DNA from: a virus | Strand: one strand, 5' to 3' | DNA length: 36,277 nucleotides | IMG/VR virus record: IMGVR_UViG_3300047510_001757 | Span: 1-36,277 of that record | Shown here: positions 23,770 to 32,257 of the stretch, piece after piece | Layout of the letters: each line of letters opens with the position of its first letter | How positions within the stretch are numbered: the stretch's first letter is position 1 | The notes under the pieces: model-generated | Seen by the model: only the letters and a program-made list of their open reading frames with translations | Database searches by the model: none | What the model was told of the DNA's origin: nothing | Translations under genes and position numbers: made by a program

Positions 23770-25116
23770 TTACTCTTCGTCGCCGAGCACAACGAACGGC
23801 GAGTGCGGATTCACCTTCGCCCCAGCCCCGTCAACCTTGTACGCATAGGTCGAGGTCGGGAGCGGGATGCCACCGCCACGCGCAACGAAACGATACGTGG
23901 TGATGTCGTTGGTGAACTTGAAGTGAATCGACGACTCAACGGTGAGCGCCTGACGGAGCCCCATCGCGTAGAAGTCACCGTTCACCAGCGCCACATCGCC
24001 CTGCGTCCCGAGCGACGGGAGCAGGTCGGTCACCACAACCGGGAGCCCGAGAAGAAGCATCTGCGGCTTATCGCGCAGGTTGCTAATCCAAGTGACCATC
24101 GTGTTGTTAGTGGTCTGAAGCGCGAAGAGCTGCGGCATCACATTACGCGACACCATCCACACGCTGTTCGGCCCGTGGGTGTGCTTCGTATACATCTCGA
24201 ACGCATCCGCCGCGCCAAAGGCGTTGGCGTTTGCGCGCGGGACGACGATGAGCGCACCGTTCGACGCATTGAGCGCGCCAAGCGGCTGGCTCGACCCGGT
24301 GCCGTCGATGGTGATGTCTTCGTTCATCTTGTTGACAATCTGCCCACCGACCGCCGTGGTCACCTCCGACGGAAGCTCCCCGGTGAAGTCATCGGCAAGA
24401 ATTTCGTCGCCGAACTCGGTGATAGCGGCATACTTGTACATGGTCAGCAGACGCTGACCGAACGACGGCTCGCGCGACGGCTTCAGGTCACCTTCACCGA
24501 CGATGGTGACGTTGGCAATCTTACCAGCCATCGGGCGGTTAAGGGTCGACGTCCCCTCGTCCTGAATAAGATACGGAATCCGAAGGGTGCGGCCCGGAAC
24601 GTTGTACTTCTTCGCGAACTGGAACAGACCGACCTGCGTGTTTGACACGCTAAAGATGTCGGGCTCCTGCGTCAGCGGGAGAAGGAACTCGCCGCCATTG
24701 GTCGAACCCGTAATGGTACGGGTCATGACATCGAGCTTGCGAAGCGCCTCGGCCTCGACATTGTTCGCCGCACCCTTTGCCACCGCGCGGATGTACGAAC
24801 CAATCGAACCGAACGACTTAATAACCTCACGCCGCATCTCACCCTTCGCATCCTTCATGTTGCGGAACTCATTCTTATCCGCGACATCGAAACGGGTAAG
24901 CTCCGCGTCGCCACCCTGACGCGCAATCTCGGCATCGGGAGTGAACTCAGCGGCGGCCTGCGCGCGCATCTCGAGCGCACGAATGTCGGAGGTGCGCTTC
25001 TCCACTTCCTCGGCAGTAAACTGCACGGAAGCATCCATAAGCTCGCTCCGGAGCTTATGCGCCTGCTCGCGAAGCTCATTCGCCACGCGATTCTTGGAAA
25101 CCATCGGGGTCTTCAT
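23770..25116 (-). CDS. Major capsid protein, HK97 fold
   Basis: The 448-aa product has a charged, helical N-terminal delta/scaffold region of about 100-125 residues (KNRVANELREQAHKLRSELMD, EEVEKRTSDIRALEMRAQAAAEF). The HK97-fold core follows (NGGEFLLPLTQEPDIFS, RIPYLIQDEGT, EPSFGQRLLTMYKYAAITEFGDEIL, VWMVSRNVMPQL, LPVVVTDLLPSLG, DVALVNGDFYAMG). The delta region should be removed by the upstream protease. I choose ATG 25116 over GTG 25131 because only the former has an SD-like GTGAGA at usable distance. Codons are markedly C/G-ending, as expected for the most abundant virion protein. Confidence 0.92.
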   Translation of the reverse strand: MKTPMVSKNRVANELREQAHKLRSELMDASVQFTAEEVEKRTSDIRALEMRAQAAAEFTPDAEIARQGGDAELTRFDVADKNEFRNMKDAKGEMRREVIKSFGSIGSYIRAVAKGAANNVEAEALRKLDVMTRTITGSTNGGEFLLPLTQEPDIFSVSNTQVGLFQFAKKYNVPGRTLRIPYLIQDEGTSTLNRPMAGKIANVTIVGEGDLKPSREPSFGQRLLTMYKYAAITEFGDEILADDFTGELPSEVTTAVGGQIVNKMNEDITIDGTGSSQPLGALNASNGALIVVPRANANAFGAADAFEMYTKHTHGPNSVWMVSRNVMPQLFALQTTNNTMVTWISNLRDKPQMLLLGLPVVVTDLLPSLGTQGDVALVNGDFYAMGLRQALTVESSIHFKFTNDITTYRFVARGGGIPLPTSTYAYKVDGAGAKVNPHSPFVVLGDEE

Positions 25117-25127
25117 TGTATTACGTC

Positions 25128-25937
25128 TCACTTACAAGGGGTTGCAAACGATTGACGCACCGCCCTAATGCGGTCCGTCATACTTACGCCTCGCATCTCG
25201 TCCGATGCCGGAACGGACAGCGTATCTACAACAGGTGTAGACGCGGCCTCCGGTGTGGGCTTCGGGAGGGGAGCAAGGTACTCCGCCAGAAGTGCAGTAC
25301 GCATCTCTGACGACAACGCATCCAACGCCAACCGTGCCGCCAACATAAGCACACGCATCGGGTCGGACTCTTCCAACATCTCATCATCATCTTCCATCGG
25401 CGCGATATCATCCTTGCGCGCTGACGTCACCGCCGCCCCCGGTACCGCAGGCATTGGCGTAATAGACACTTCGCGCAACTCAATCTCCGTAAACCGCTCG
25501 ACGTTCGCGCCATCAACGACAACAATTTCCGACTTGCGCGGCATGAATCCAATTGAGAATCCCGTCGAAGCACCCGCCGCCATTACCGCCTTGACGTATT
25601 CCATCGCCGCGCGTCCCTCTTCCGTATCAAACACTTCCGCCGTCATCACAACCGCATCACCCGCATCGGACATTGCCGACACCACGCCAACGTGCGCGCG
25701 TGTTGACGCCTCATGGTCCATAAGGAGTGGCACCTTGCGAGCCGCGACGCGCTGGTCGATAGACCGCTTCGCACATCCACGCGCGAACATCGTGCCGTAA
25801 CTATCTACGACGTCATACGTAACCGCGACGCCGTTTACCCGGCCCGCAATTCCGGGCGGTAGATTCTCTTCCGCGCGCACCTGAAGCGAAGAATGGGCAA
25901 CGTGCCACACCTTTGTCACCGTATTCGAAGCGGTCAT
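25128..25937 (-). CDS. Prohead protease (HK97 gp4-like, U35)
   Basis: The 269-aa product carries the herpesvirus-protease-like triad pattern of phage prohead proteases: H75 in LLMDHEAS, S128 in STGFSIGF and a supporting acidic residue near E156 (IELREVSITPMPA). The protease domain spans about 20-175. An acidic linker (PMEDDDEMLEESD) and a helical tail follow. It cleaves the capsid delta domain and itself during head maturation. It begins in an ATGA overlap with the portal gene and precedes the capsid gene, the canonical order. Confidence 0.9.
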   Translation of the reverse strand: MTASNTVTKVWHVAHSSLQVRAEENLPPGIAGRVNGVAVTYDVVDSYGTMFARGCAKRSIDQRVAARKVPLLMDHEASTRAHVGVVSAMSDAGDAVVMTAEVFDTEEGRAAMEYVKAVMAAGASTGFSIGFMPRKSEIVVVDGANVERFTEIELREVSITPMPAVPGAAVTSARKDDIAPMEDDDEMLEESDPMRVLMLAARLALDALSSEMRTALLAEYLAPLPKPTPEAASTPVVDTLSVPASDEMRGVSMTDRIRAVRQSFATPCK

Positions 25938-28891
25938 ATCTCATCCTGTGTGTAATACACTAACGTGCAACGGCAGTTGATTACTTCGCTTGCATCGCCG
26001 CTCGGGTCCAGAGGATACGCCAACCCATTGTTGAACGTCTCGCCAATCGGAATAATACCTTCCGCCATCGCCAACAAATGCGTGTCGCGCGTCTTGTCGT
26101 CATCAAACGACAGCCACTCCTTCGCGACAAAGATTCCCGCCTCTTGCGCTTGGTCCCAACTGCCTTGCGACATTGCGCCCGACGACTCCGTGCGAGCAAT
26201 CGCCATCGCGCGCGCCTCCGTATTGGCGCGACCGAACGCCGTCTGTTGCACAAGGTCCGCAATCTCACGGAACGACAACCCCGCGCGCTCTCCCGCCATA
26301 ATCGCCGCCGATATCTGACGGTACGACGTCTTGCTTACTTCACCCGCCAAACTATTTGCGCGGTTCTTAATAGCGCGCTGTACCGCCTTCGACTGCAACG
26401 TGAAGGATACCGTAACATTCGGCACATCCTCCGCCCCGCGCAAATACGTCGGGCCAATAAGACGCTGGTACCTCTTGTCCCATCGCTCGCGATACTCACC
26501 ACCGCGCGCGTACTTCTTACGAATTTCGTCTTTTGCCTTTTTCAACTTCGCATCCGCGCGCTGATTCGCATTGAAGATGCGCTCGACGTCAACGGATTCG
26601 AAATCGAACAACGTCTTGGCTTCCGCCTTATACGCCATTTCTTCGGCGTCCAATACCTTTTGCACCCGCTCCCACTTCGCGCGCTTCGCATCCGTCATCG
26701 TGATGATTTCATCGGACGACGTATTGCGCTCCGTCTTGTCCTTCGCCTCACGAATGACCGCGCGCATGTGGTCGAGGCCACGCGACCCGACTGCAAGCCA
26801 CTTGATTTGCGCCACCACTCCCGCGAGTTGGAAGTCGCCCTCATGTCGCGCGACCCACGCTTCACGCAACCGAATAGCGTTCTCTTCCGCTTCGCCATCG
26901 GGAACGCCGCCACGCTTTGCGATTGGCGCGAGCTTCGCGAATTGCTCGTTGCCCTTTACGTTCCCACCCTTTGACCAAATCTCGGGCCAGTTTTCTTTCA
27001 GGTCCTCGGCCTCTCCGACCGGGAATAGCGACCATTGCGAATTCCGGAGCGACACCTTCTTATCGTCCCCATCGCTCGGAAAGTTGCTCTTTTCTTCCGC
27101 GCGCACTCCGACGCCTTCGACTTCGGACTCTTCCTCGATTTCCTCTTCGTCGTCGTCGCCCTCTTCCTCACTCTCTTCCGCCTCACGCGCTGGCACCGAT
27201 GCACCAACCGCTGTAACAACTTCGCCCGTGGTATCGACCACGTTCGGCGTCGTCGCCGCACCCGTACCCGCCGACCCCATCAACGCTTCCGCAACGTCGG
27301 ACGCAAGGTTGAAGAATACCTTTAGCATCGCCACGCCAGCATCGCGCGGCATTTGACCCGCCGCGACCGCCAATACGATATCCTTTGCGCTCGCAATCTG
27401 CGCGCCATTGAGCACCGTCGCCTCCGTCGTCTGAATCTCGCCAGACGGTGGCACCGCACCCTCAATGTTTGCGCTCGGCATTGGCGCGGCATCCAACTCC
27501 GCGGATTCCTCCGCCGTCAATGTCGGAGCAATTGCCAGAGCCGACGGCACCAACGTAGACGCCGGAGTAATCATCAACGACTCGACGGGCTCCGGTACGG
27601 GCGACAACTTCAACGCGCGACGCGATTCCTCGAACGTACGCAACGACGCCGCAAACTCCGCGCGAATACGATTTGATGTCGTCTCGTCATTCTCAACCAA
27701 ATCGCGAAGTACGTTCGCATCATACGCGACGTATACGTCACCGAACTCTGGCGCGAGCCAGTTGTTAATCTCATCTTCGAATACAACGAGCATTGGTTCG
27801 ATGGTATGCTGAACCAATCGCGCGCGCGCCTCCGCATACTGAATCCCAGAGAGTCCCGCATCGCTTGACGCCGACCCGATACCAATCATGCGCGGGTCCA
27901 CGCCAAACGCCGCGCAGATATCTTCACGCGACACCCGCCGCAGGTCGGGAAACTCTAGGTCATTGAGCGTGAAGCCCAACGGTTTGATGTCCTTTACCGA
28001 ACCAAAGAACGCAGGCGCACCACGCTTGCCACGCTCGACCGTGCGCGCCGTATATCGCTGTTGCATCGACAGCGCATCATCCGCCGTCGCCTCATCGGAA
28101 AGAATCACCGCGAACGTCGGGGTTCCGTCATTCGACACGACCTGTCGAACGTAATTCGTCGCCTCGTTATCCGCGACGATGGATTGAATTGCCGTCGCTC
28201 CGCGCGGATATCCAAACACATCCGGGAAATACGGGCGCGGCATATCGAGGTCGCGGAAATGCAACACATCCTCAACGGGTGCGTTGCGCACAATGCCCGA
28301 CCAATCGCTGTAATCGTATCGCGCGGGGTCACCATCCGCATCGACCCACACCGACTGCAATGCTTCGGGATTGATAGAACGCAAACTAATGATGCGACCC
28401 GTTCCGCTCGCACCCGCGCGCTCTAGATGAAACATCGAGTTGCCGTATCCAAGAAAATCAACCGCGAATCGTGCGCGCAACTGACGCGCCGTAATCTTTC
28501 CGCCCGGATGATTGAGCAACTTTTGTAGCGGATGGTTATCGCCCACCGCCGACTCACGATTTCCGCGCTCTTTCAATACGACCAGAGGAACCGACGCAAT
28601 GATATCTGCCACCGCGCGGATACACGCATGCACGACGGGATGCTCATTGAATCCACGCGCGCGAACATTTGCGCCGAGTGGCTTATACTCTTGCGGATTT
28701 GCCGACCGTACCATCTGCAAGCCAGCAACACCCGTTCCCGGAAACGTCGTCGGTATCACACTACGCGCCTCACCCTCCGGCGCATTAAACGTGCGAAGCG
28801 CATGAGCGACGCGCGAGATAATGGAACGACGACTATCTGTCGGCAATACGCACTCGGCGAAGAGAGTTTTTTGGTACTCTATATGCACCAT
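25934..28891 (-). CDS. Portal-MuF fusion protein
   Basis: The 985-aa product joins two virion proteins that are usually separate. Residues ~60-440 form an HK97-type portal (FNEHPVVHACIRAVADIIASVP, FLGYGNSMFHLERAG, VSREDICAAFGVDPRMIG, IQYAEARARLVQHTIEPML). A Pro/Ala linker and an acidic patch (about 565-590, EESEEEGDDDEEEIEEE) follow. Next is an unrecognised segment with a Trp/Gly-rich motif (ENWPEIWSKGGNVKGNEQF, RLREAWVARHEGDFQLAGVVAQIKWLAVG). The last ~180 residues are a Mu F / SPP1 gp7-type minor head domain (LSFREIADLV, AIARTESSGAMSQGSWDQ, HLLAMAEGIIPIGETFNNG, EVINCRC). Each capsid would thus carry twelve MuF copies inside the portal vertex. Confidence 0.88.
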   Translation of the reverse strand: MVHIEYQKTLFAECVLPTDSRRSIISRVAHALRTFNAPEGEARSVIPTTFPGTGVAGLQMVRSANPQEYKPLGANVRARGFNEHPVVHACIRAVADIIASVPLVVLKERGNRESAVGDNHPLQKLLNHPGGKITARQLRARFAVDFLGYGNSMFHLERAGASGTGRIISLRSINPEALQSVWVDADGDPARYDYSDWSGIVRNAPVEDVLHFRDLDMPRPYFPDVFGYPRGATAIQSIVADNEATNYVRQVVSNDGTPTFAVILSDEATADDALSMQQRYTARTVERGKRGAPAFFGSVKDIKPLGFTLNDLEFPDLRRVSREDICAAFGVDPRMIGIGSASSDAGLSGIQYAEARARLVQHTIEPMLVVFEDEINNWLAPEFGDVYVAYDANVLRDLVENDETTSNRIRAEFAASLRTFEESRRALKLSPVPEPVESLMITPASTLVPSALAIAPTLTAEESAELDAAPMPSANIEGAVPPSGEIQTTEATVLNGAQIASAKDIVLAVAAGQMPRDAGVAMLKVFFNLASDVAEALMGSAGTGAATTPNVVDTTGEVVTAVGASVPAREAEESEEEGDDDEEEIEEESEVEGVGVRAEEKSNFPSDGDDKKVSLRNSQWSLFPVGEAEDLKENWPEIWSKGGNVKGNEQFAKLAPIAKRGGVPDGEAEENAIRLREAWVARHEGDFQLAGVVAQIKWLAVGSRGLDHMRAVIREAKDKTERNTSSDEIITMTDAKRAKWERVQKVLDAEEMAYKAEAKTLFDFESVDVERIFNANQRADAKLKKAKDEIRKKYARGGEYRERWDKRYQRLIGPTYLRGAEDVPNVTVSFTLQSKAVQRAIKNRANSLAGEVSKTSYRQISAAIMAGERAGLSFREIADLVQQTAFGRANTEARAMAIARTESSGAMSQGSWDQAQEAGIFVAKEWLSFDDDKTRDTHLLAMAEGIIPIGETFNNGLAYPLDPSGDASEVINCRCTLVYYTQDEI

Positions 28892-28929
28892 ATGTAAAAA
28901 CTCTCAATAGCGCAACCCCCCCTAACTCC

Positions 28930-30174
28930 TTACACGACAAACCCTCCGCCGCCTCGCAACATTGTCCACGACACCGCCCACACCATCGCATCCATGCGGT
29001 CGGGACTAAACGACGTCTCATCCGGCGTCCACGACGTCATCTGTTGTTCCAACTTCGCAAACGTTCCCACGTGATGTATTAGCCCTCTCTCATACAACGC
29101 CGCAACAGGTTCCGCGCGTTTCGCTTTACCGCGCGACGCATGAACCGAACGGTACGGTATACTCGCATCGACCGCGCGCAACGTCGCTTCGACCATATCG
29201 CCACCGTTGTTTGATTCTCCGATGATTCTATCCGCGCCGTATTGTCTATACAACGCGATAGCTTTGTTCGCCCATTCGTGTGGCTTATACCTTCCGCTCC
29301 CGTCGTGTAATACGTATCCGTGTCCATCCTTACCCAATCCAAGTACGACGATACCCGTTTCATCACTATCCGGCCCCGACGTCGCCGCAGGGTCAATCGC
29401 TACAACCACGCGCCGGAAATCTTTAGTCGATTCCGCGACGCGATTCTCGATGATGAGTTCCGGTGTCCACAACGCTCCCGGTGCCGCCGACAACGAATCC
29501 CAATCTCCTAATACAAACCGCCTATATTCTCTTTCCGGCAGATTCTTCAACGCCTCGCGGTATTCGTCGGAGATGTGCGGATTGTCTGCCACCGTCGCGG
29601 GTTGAAAGTAATACGGCTCGCGCAACGTCCCCGCCTTGTGCGCGTCGTAAAACGTTTCCTTCACCCACCCCAACCCCGGATTACACGTGAGTAGAATCAA
29701 CGGCGACGGCTGTTCCCCATTCGGAACAACCCATGACCCCGCGCGCTCGACTGCTTTATACCACGCCGCTTGCGATAATTCGTTCGCCTCTTCCAATACG
29801 AAACCGTTCACCTCCAATCCCTTCCACGCATCGAGGTCCGGGTCCGCCGTGATGTTTTCGTTTACGAATAAGATTTCGGAACCGTTAGAACACTCCATCG
29901 TCCACGACGCAAAATTGATAGCGCCCGTGAACCCCGGTATACGAAACTTACTTATCGCTGGCAATACGTTGCGACGAATACTCGGTATGTCTTTACGAAC
30001 AATCGCCCACCGCGACCGAGGATAGATTCGCGCCAACGCCTGAACAATCATAAGAGCGAGCGACGTCTTCCCACTTCGAATCCCACCGCCATATAGCAAA
30101 TAACGAAAGCGACCAGAGAAGGCCGCTTCCGCGAATTGCCGCTGTGCTGGCGTCTCCTCAAAGAATCGCGTCAG
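28930..30174 (-). CDS. terL: Terminase large subunit, apparent CTG start
   Basis: This is the ATP-driven packaging motor and nuclease. Walker A is LYGGGIRSGKTS, Walker B is FVLEEANE. The RNase H-like nuclease shows AIDPAATSGPDSDETG, IIGESNNGGDM and SPDRMDAMVW as acidic motifs. A TTG at 30099 would cut off the 25 residues containing the adenine-binding-type segment TPAQRQFAEAAFSGRFRYLL, typical of TerL. The frame is open to a stop at 30178 and contains no ATG, GTG or TTG before 30099. A CTG at 30174-30172 overlaps the TerS stop (CTGA) and lies eight bases after AAGGAG. I therefore call CTG 30174, giving 414 aa. Confidence 0.88.
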   Translation of the reverse strand: MTRFFEETPAQRQFAEAAFSGRFRYLLYGGGIRSGKTSLALMIVQALARIYPRSRWAIVRKDIPSIRRNVLPAISKFRIPGFTGAINFASWTMECSNGSEILFVNENITADPDLDAWKGLEVNGFVLEEANELSQAAWYKAVERAGSWVVPNGEQPSPLILLTCNPGLGWVKETFYDAHKAGTLREPYYFQPATVADNPHISDEYREALKNLPEREYRRFVLGDWDSLSAAPGALWTPELIIENRVAESTKDFRRVVVAIDPAATSGPDSDETGIVVLGLGKDGHGYVLHDGSGRYKPHEWANKAIALYRQYGADRIIGESNNGGDMVEATLRAVDASIPYRSVHASRGKAKRAEPVAALYERGLIHHVGTFAKLEQQMTSWTPDETSFSPDRMDAMVWAVSWTMLRGGGGFVV

Positions 30175-30527
30175 AACTTAATCTCCTTGCCGCCAATCAC
30201 GATGGTTTGCGTTCCGATGGTCTGCTCATTGCTCGTCACATCGTACCGCTCGATATATCCGCGCGACTTCCCCTTGGTCTTCAGGTAGAAGATGGTCGCC
30301 GCCGTATTGTTATCCGCAATCTGCGAGTGCAACTTCGACTCCGCGAAATCCAACGCCATGTCCGCGATACTCTCTACCTCCGCGCGATACGCTTCGTCTT
30401 TCTCCATCCACACGTAATGCGTCGCGCGCGAAACTCCCGCCATCTTACACGCCGTCGTGACGACGCCTAACGATTTCTCGAGCGCCGTAATCATCGCCTT
30501 TTTCTTGTGTCTATTACCGTCCGACAT
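30171..30527 (-). CDS. terS: Terminase small subunit-like HTH protein
   Basis: The 118-aa product starts with a basic segment followed by a helix-turn-helix (VVTTACKMAGVSRATHYVWM, about 21-41). A long charged helical part (AYRAEVESIADMALDFAESKLHSQI), a 'NNTAATIFYLKTKGKSRGYIE' segment and a beta-like C-terminus come next. This matches small terminase or terminase-like HTH proteins that bind the packaging site and feed TerL. It sits directly before TerL and carries TerL's ribosome binding site in its last codons. Confidence 0.8.
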   Translation of the reverse strand: MSDGNRHKKKAMITALEKSLGVVTTACKMAGVSRATHYVWMEKDEAYRAEVESIADMALDFAESKLHSQIADNNTAATIFYLKTKGKSRGYIERYDVTSNEQTIGTQTIVIGGKEIKF

Positions 30528-30539
30528 ATATAAGTTTTG

Positions 30540-31256
30540 CTATACGTTGAGTTCGATGGTGAACGTATTCGCTTTGCGCTTGGCCTTGCGAATCATTCCG
30601 GGGTATTGCTTGATAAGTTTTTTAATCGCATCACGTTCCATTTCTATCGTTCGATAGTCCTTGCATCCTCCCTCCGTCGTCCAATGTTCATTTTGCCAAT
30701 GCATATAGCGGATACCGTATATCCCGCCGTATTTCTGCATATGTCTTAAACATATCTCGTAATCCTCTTTCACGCGATATGATTCGTCGAAATAGAATTC
30801 GCCATCGTTCACCATCCCCATGCACGACGCCGTGAGATAGGTTCGCGTAAGGAATGGCTTATACGGATAGACGGAACGCAACGCCGCTTCCGTCTTTAAT
30901 CCCCACATCTTATAGCCCATTTGTACCGTAACGTCAAACGCTTTGACGAACTCATCAACCCAAAACTGTTCGTCCTTTATCTGAATCTGTTTCCCGTTGC
31001 GCATAAGCAACTTGGTATATCCCGTCGCCATCGCATCGTCATCGAGGAAGACGACCCACTCATCCCCCGCATTGCGCAGAATCCAATTGCGCGTCGCCGT
31101 AATACCGCGCACTTCCTTCGGTACTGCGACAACGTTTCGCACGTAATTGTATTGGTGAGCTTCCGACTCCGGCACGAAAAACGTTCCCGCCGTAGGAACG
31201 ATTTTGTCCGTCGTCGTATTCCCCGCCCTACTCTTGCTTGGTATTGCGATGAGCAT
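30540..31256 (-). CDS. Glycosyltransferase resembling TET-associated (TAGT) type
   Basis: The 238-aa product has a GT-A-like plan: MLIAIPSKSRAGNTTTDKIV, then FVPESEAHQY, VVAVPKEVRGITATRNWIL and VVFLDDDAMATGY, where D72-D74 form the metal- and sugar-nucleotide-binding DxD. Later come WGLKTEAALRSVYPYKPF and EDYEICLRHMQKYGG, containing the acidic ED pair typical of catalysis. From memory, 'IPSKGR...GI..ARNWI' and 'DDD' are features of TAGT glycosyltransferases that sugar-modify oxidised thymine or cytosine in phage DNA. No TET/JBP oxygenase is present here. A cell-wall or virion substrate is the alternative. It overlaps the ParB-like gene by 29 bases. Confidence 0.7.
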   Translation of the reverse strand: MLIAIPSKSRAGNTTTDKIVPTAGTFFVPESEAHQYNYVRNVVAVPKEVRGITATRNWILRNAGDEWVVFLDDDAMATGYTKLLMRNGKQIQIKDEQFWVDEFVKAFDVTVQMGYKMWGLKTEAALRSVYPYKPFLTRTYLTASCMGMVNDGEFYFDESYRVKEDYEICLRHMQKYGGIYGIRYMHWQNEHWTTEGGCKDYRTIEMERDAIKKLIKQYPGMIRKAKRKANTFTIELNV

Positions 31257-31854
31257 CGTATCTCTCTTGAAAGTCAGGCCACTTTAACACGCGCTCTAAT
31301 CCCAACGCATCAAACGGGCTTCCCTCTTTATACCCGCCACGCCTTACCATTTTGAGTTTCAACGTTTCTTTGATGTCTTCCCACTCTAGAGAATTCGGGT
31401 CCGCGATTATGACGATGTATTCGCGCGGCGGTTCCAACTGCACCGACTGTTCTACTTCGACTTCCTCGCCATCCTCCGCCGTATCAATCGGGTCCGGTAC
31501 ATCCAATCCCCACTCCGCCAACTTCTCAACGTCCCAAATATTTGCGAGTGTTTCCCACTCCCACTCACCATACCCAACGTTGTCCTTAATGATGAACTCG
31601 CGCTGTTGCTCCTCCGTCAACGACGACGCGCGCACGACCGGGACGTCCACCAATCCCGCCGCCTCACACGCGCGCAACCGCATATTGCCACCCAATACAA
31701 CGCCGTCTGCATTGACGACCAATGGGCGCAGTTCCAACATCTCCGGGAACTCACGAATCGACCGCACCAACTTTTGAAACGATTCGTCGCGAATAAATCG
31801 CGGGTTGTCCGGGTTGGGCTTGATTTGCCCAAGAGGTACGCGCGTCCACTCCAT
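31228..31854 (-). CDS. ParB-like domain protein
   Basis: The N-terminal ~110 residues form a ParB/sulfiredoxin-like domain: VPLGQIKPNPDNPRFI, SIREFPEMLELRPLVVNADGVVLGGNMRLRACEAAGLVDVPVVRA, then EEQQREFIIKDNVGYGEWEWE. The 'NPRxI' and 'GGxxRLRAxxxxG' signatures are those of ParB-type nucleotidase or DNA-associated domains. An acidic linker (AEDGEEVEVEQ) and a C-terminal domain (PREYIVIIADPNSLEWEDIKETLKL, GLERVLKWPDFQERY) follow. In phages such proteins often accompany DNA methyltransferases or modification genes, not partition loci, and no ParA is present. The start is ATG 31854 or GTG 31857. Confidence 0.8.
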   Translation of the reverse strand: MEWTRVPLGQIKPNPDNPRFIRDESFQKLVRSIREFPEMLELRPLVVNADGVVLGGNMRLRACEAAGLVDVPVVRASSLTEEQQREFIIKDNVGYGEWEWETLANIWDVEKLAEWGLDVPDPIDTAEDGEEVEVEQSVQLEPPREYIVIIADPNSLEWEDIKETLKLKMVRRGGYKEGSPFDALGLERVLKWPDFQERYDAHRNTKQE

Positions 31855-32063
31855 CACTCTTTGTCCTTTCGCTTCGCCGCAATAAGACGACGCGCCGTAT
31901 CGTTTTCCTCTCGCGTGACGCGACGAACCTTTATCGCTGACAACGCGCGCACCTTCTCCAACGTCTCATCGACGTACGTAAAGATAAGCGCCACCAATCC
32001 CAACACGATGAGCAATAACACAAAGAACACCGACGCCACAATATGCAACGCTTGACCCTGCAT
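31854..32063 (-). CDS. Small single-TM membrane protein
   Basis: The ATG at 32063 follows GGAGG by seven bases. The 69-aa product has one strong transmembrane segment (about residues 7-31, VASVFFVLLLIVLGLVALIFTYV) and then a charged cytoplasmic-type tail rich in Arg and Lys. Its stop overlaps the ParB-like start. It could be a membrane-acting early inhibitor or accessory protein; no family is recognised. It is not in the lysis cassette, so holin function is unlikely. Confidence 0.65.
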   Translation of the reverse strand: MQGQALHIVASVFFVLLLIVLGLVALIFTYVDETLEKVRALSAIKVRRVTREENDTARRLIAAKRKDKE

Positions 32064-32065
32064 GG

Positions 32066-32257
32066 TTAATCCTCCGAACGAGTGATGTGATGGGAATCTC
32101 TTTGTCGCCACTTGCCCCCCACGGGATACGCTCGCTCTCCGTGACACGCCACGCGAAGATTGTGAACGTATATCGCCTCTGTATTGGTGAATCCAATTTC
32201 ACACACCAAGCAATACGATTCGCAATAACACTTGGTTGGCGTTTTCTTTTTACCCAT
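32066..32257 (-). CDS. Small zinc-finger-like protein
   Basis: The 63-aa product starts at ATG 32257 after GGA and has a basic N-terminus, then CYCESYCLVC, a His (YVHN) and ACHGERAYP. This cluster of Cys and His could bind one or two zinc ions, resembling a C2H2-like or treble-clef finger. The start overlaps the VRR-NUC stop by eight bases. It is one of several such small proteins in this operon. Confidence 0.6.
   Translation of the reverse strand: MGKKKTPTKCYCESYCLVCEIGFTNTEAIYVHNLRVACHGERAYPVGGKWRQRDSHHITRSED

Noticed and set aside
23803-24645. A 280-codon plus-strand frame opposite the major capsid gene
   Set aside because: It is an antisense shadow of a strongly biased gene, rich in Arg, with no ribosome binding site or family signal.
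26078-26974. A 298-codon plus-strand frame opposite the portal-MuF gene
   Set aside because: The Arg/Leu-rich shadow composition and clear domain content of the minus-strand gene exclude it.
31228-31854. A plasmid-type ParB partition protein
   Set aside because: No ParA or centromere-like repeats are present and the C-terminal half does not resemble partition ParB.
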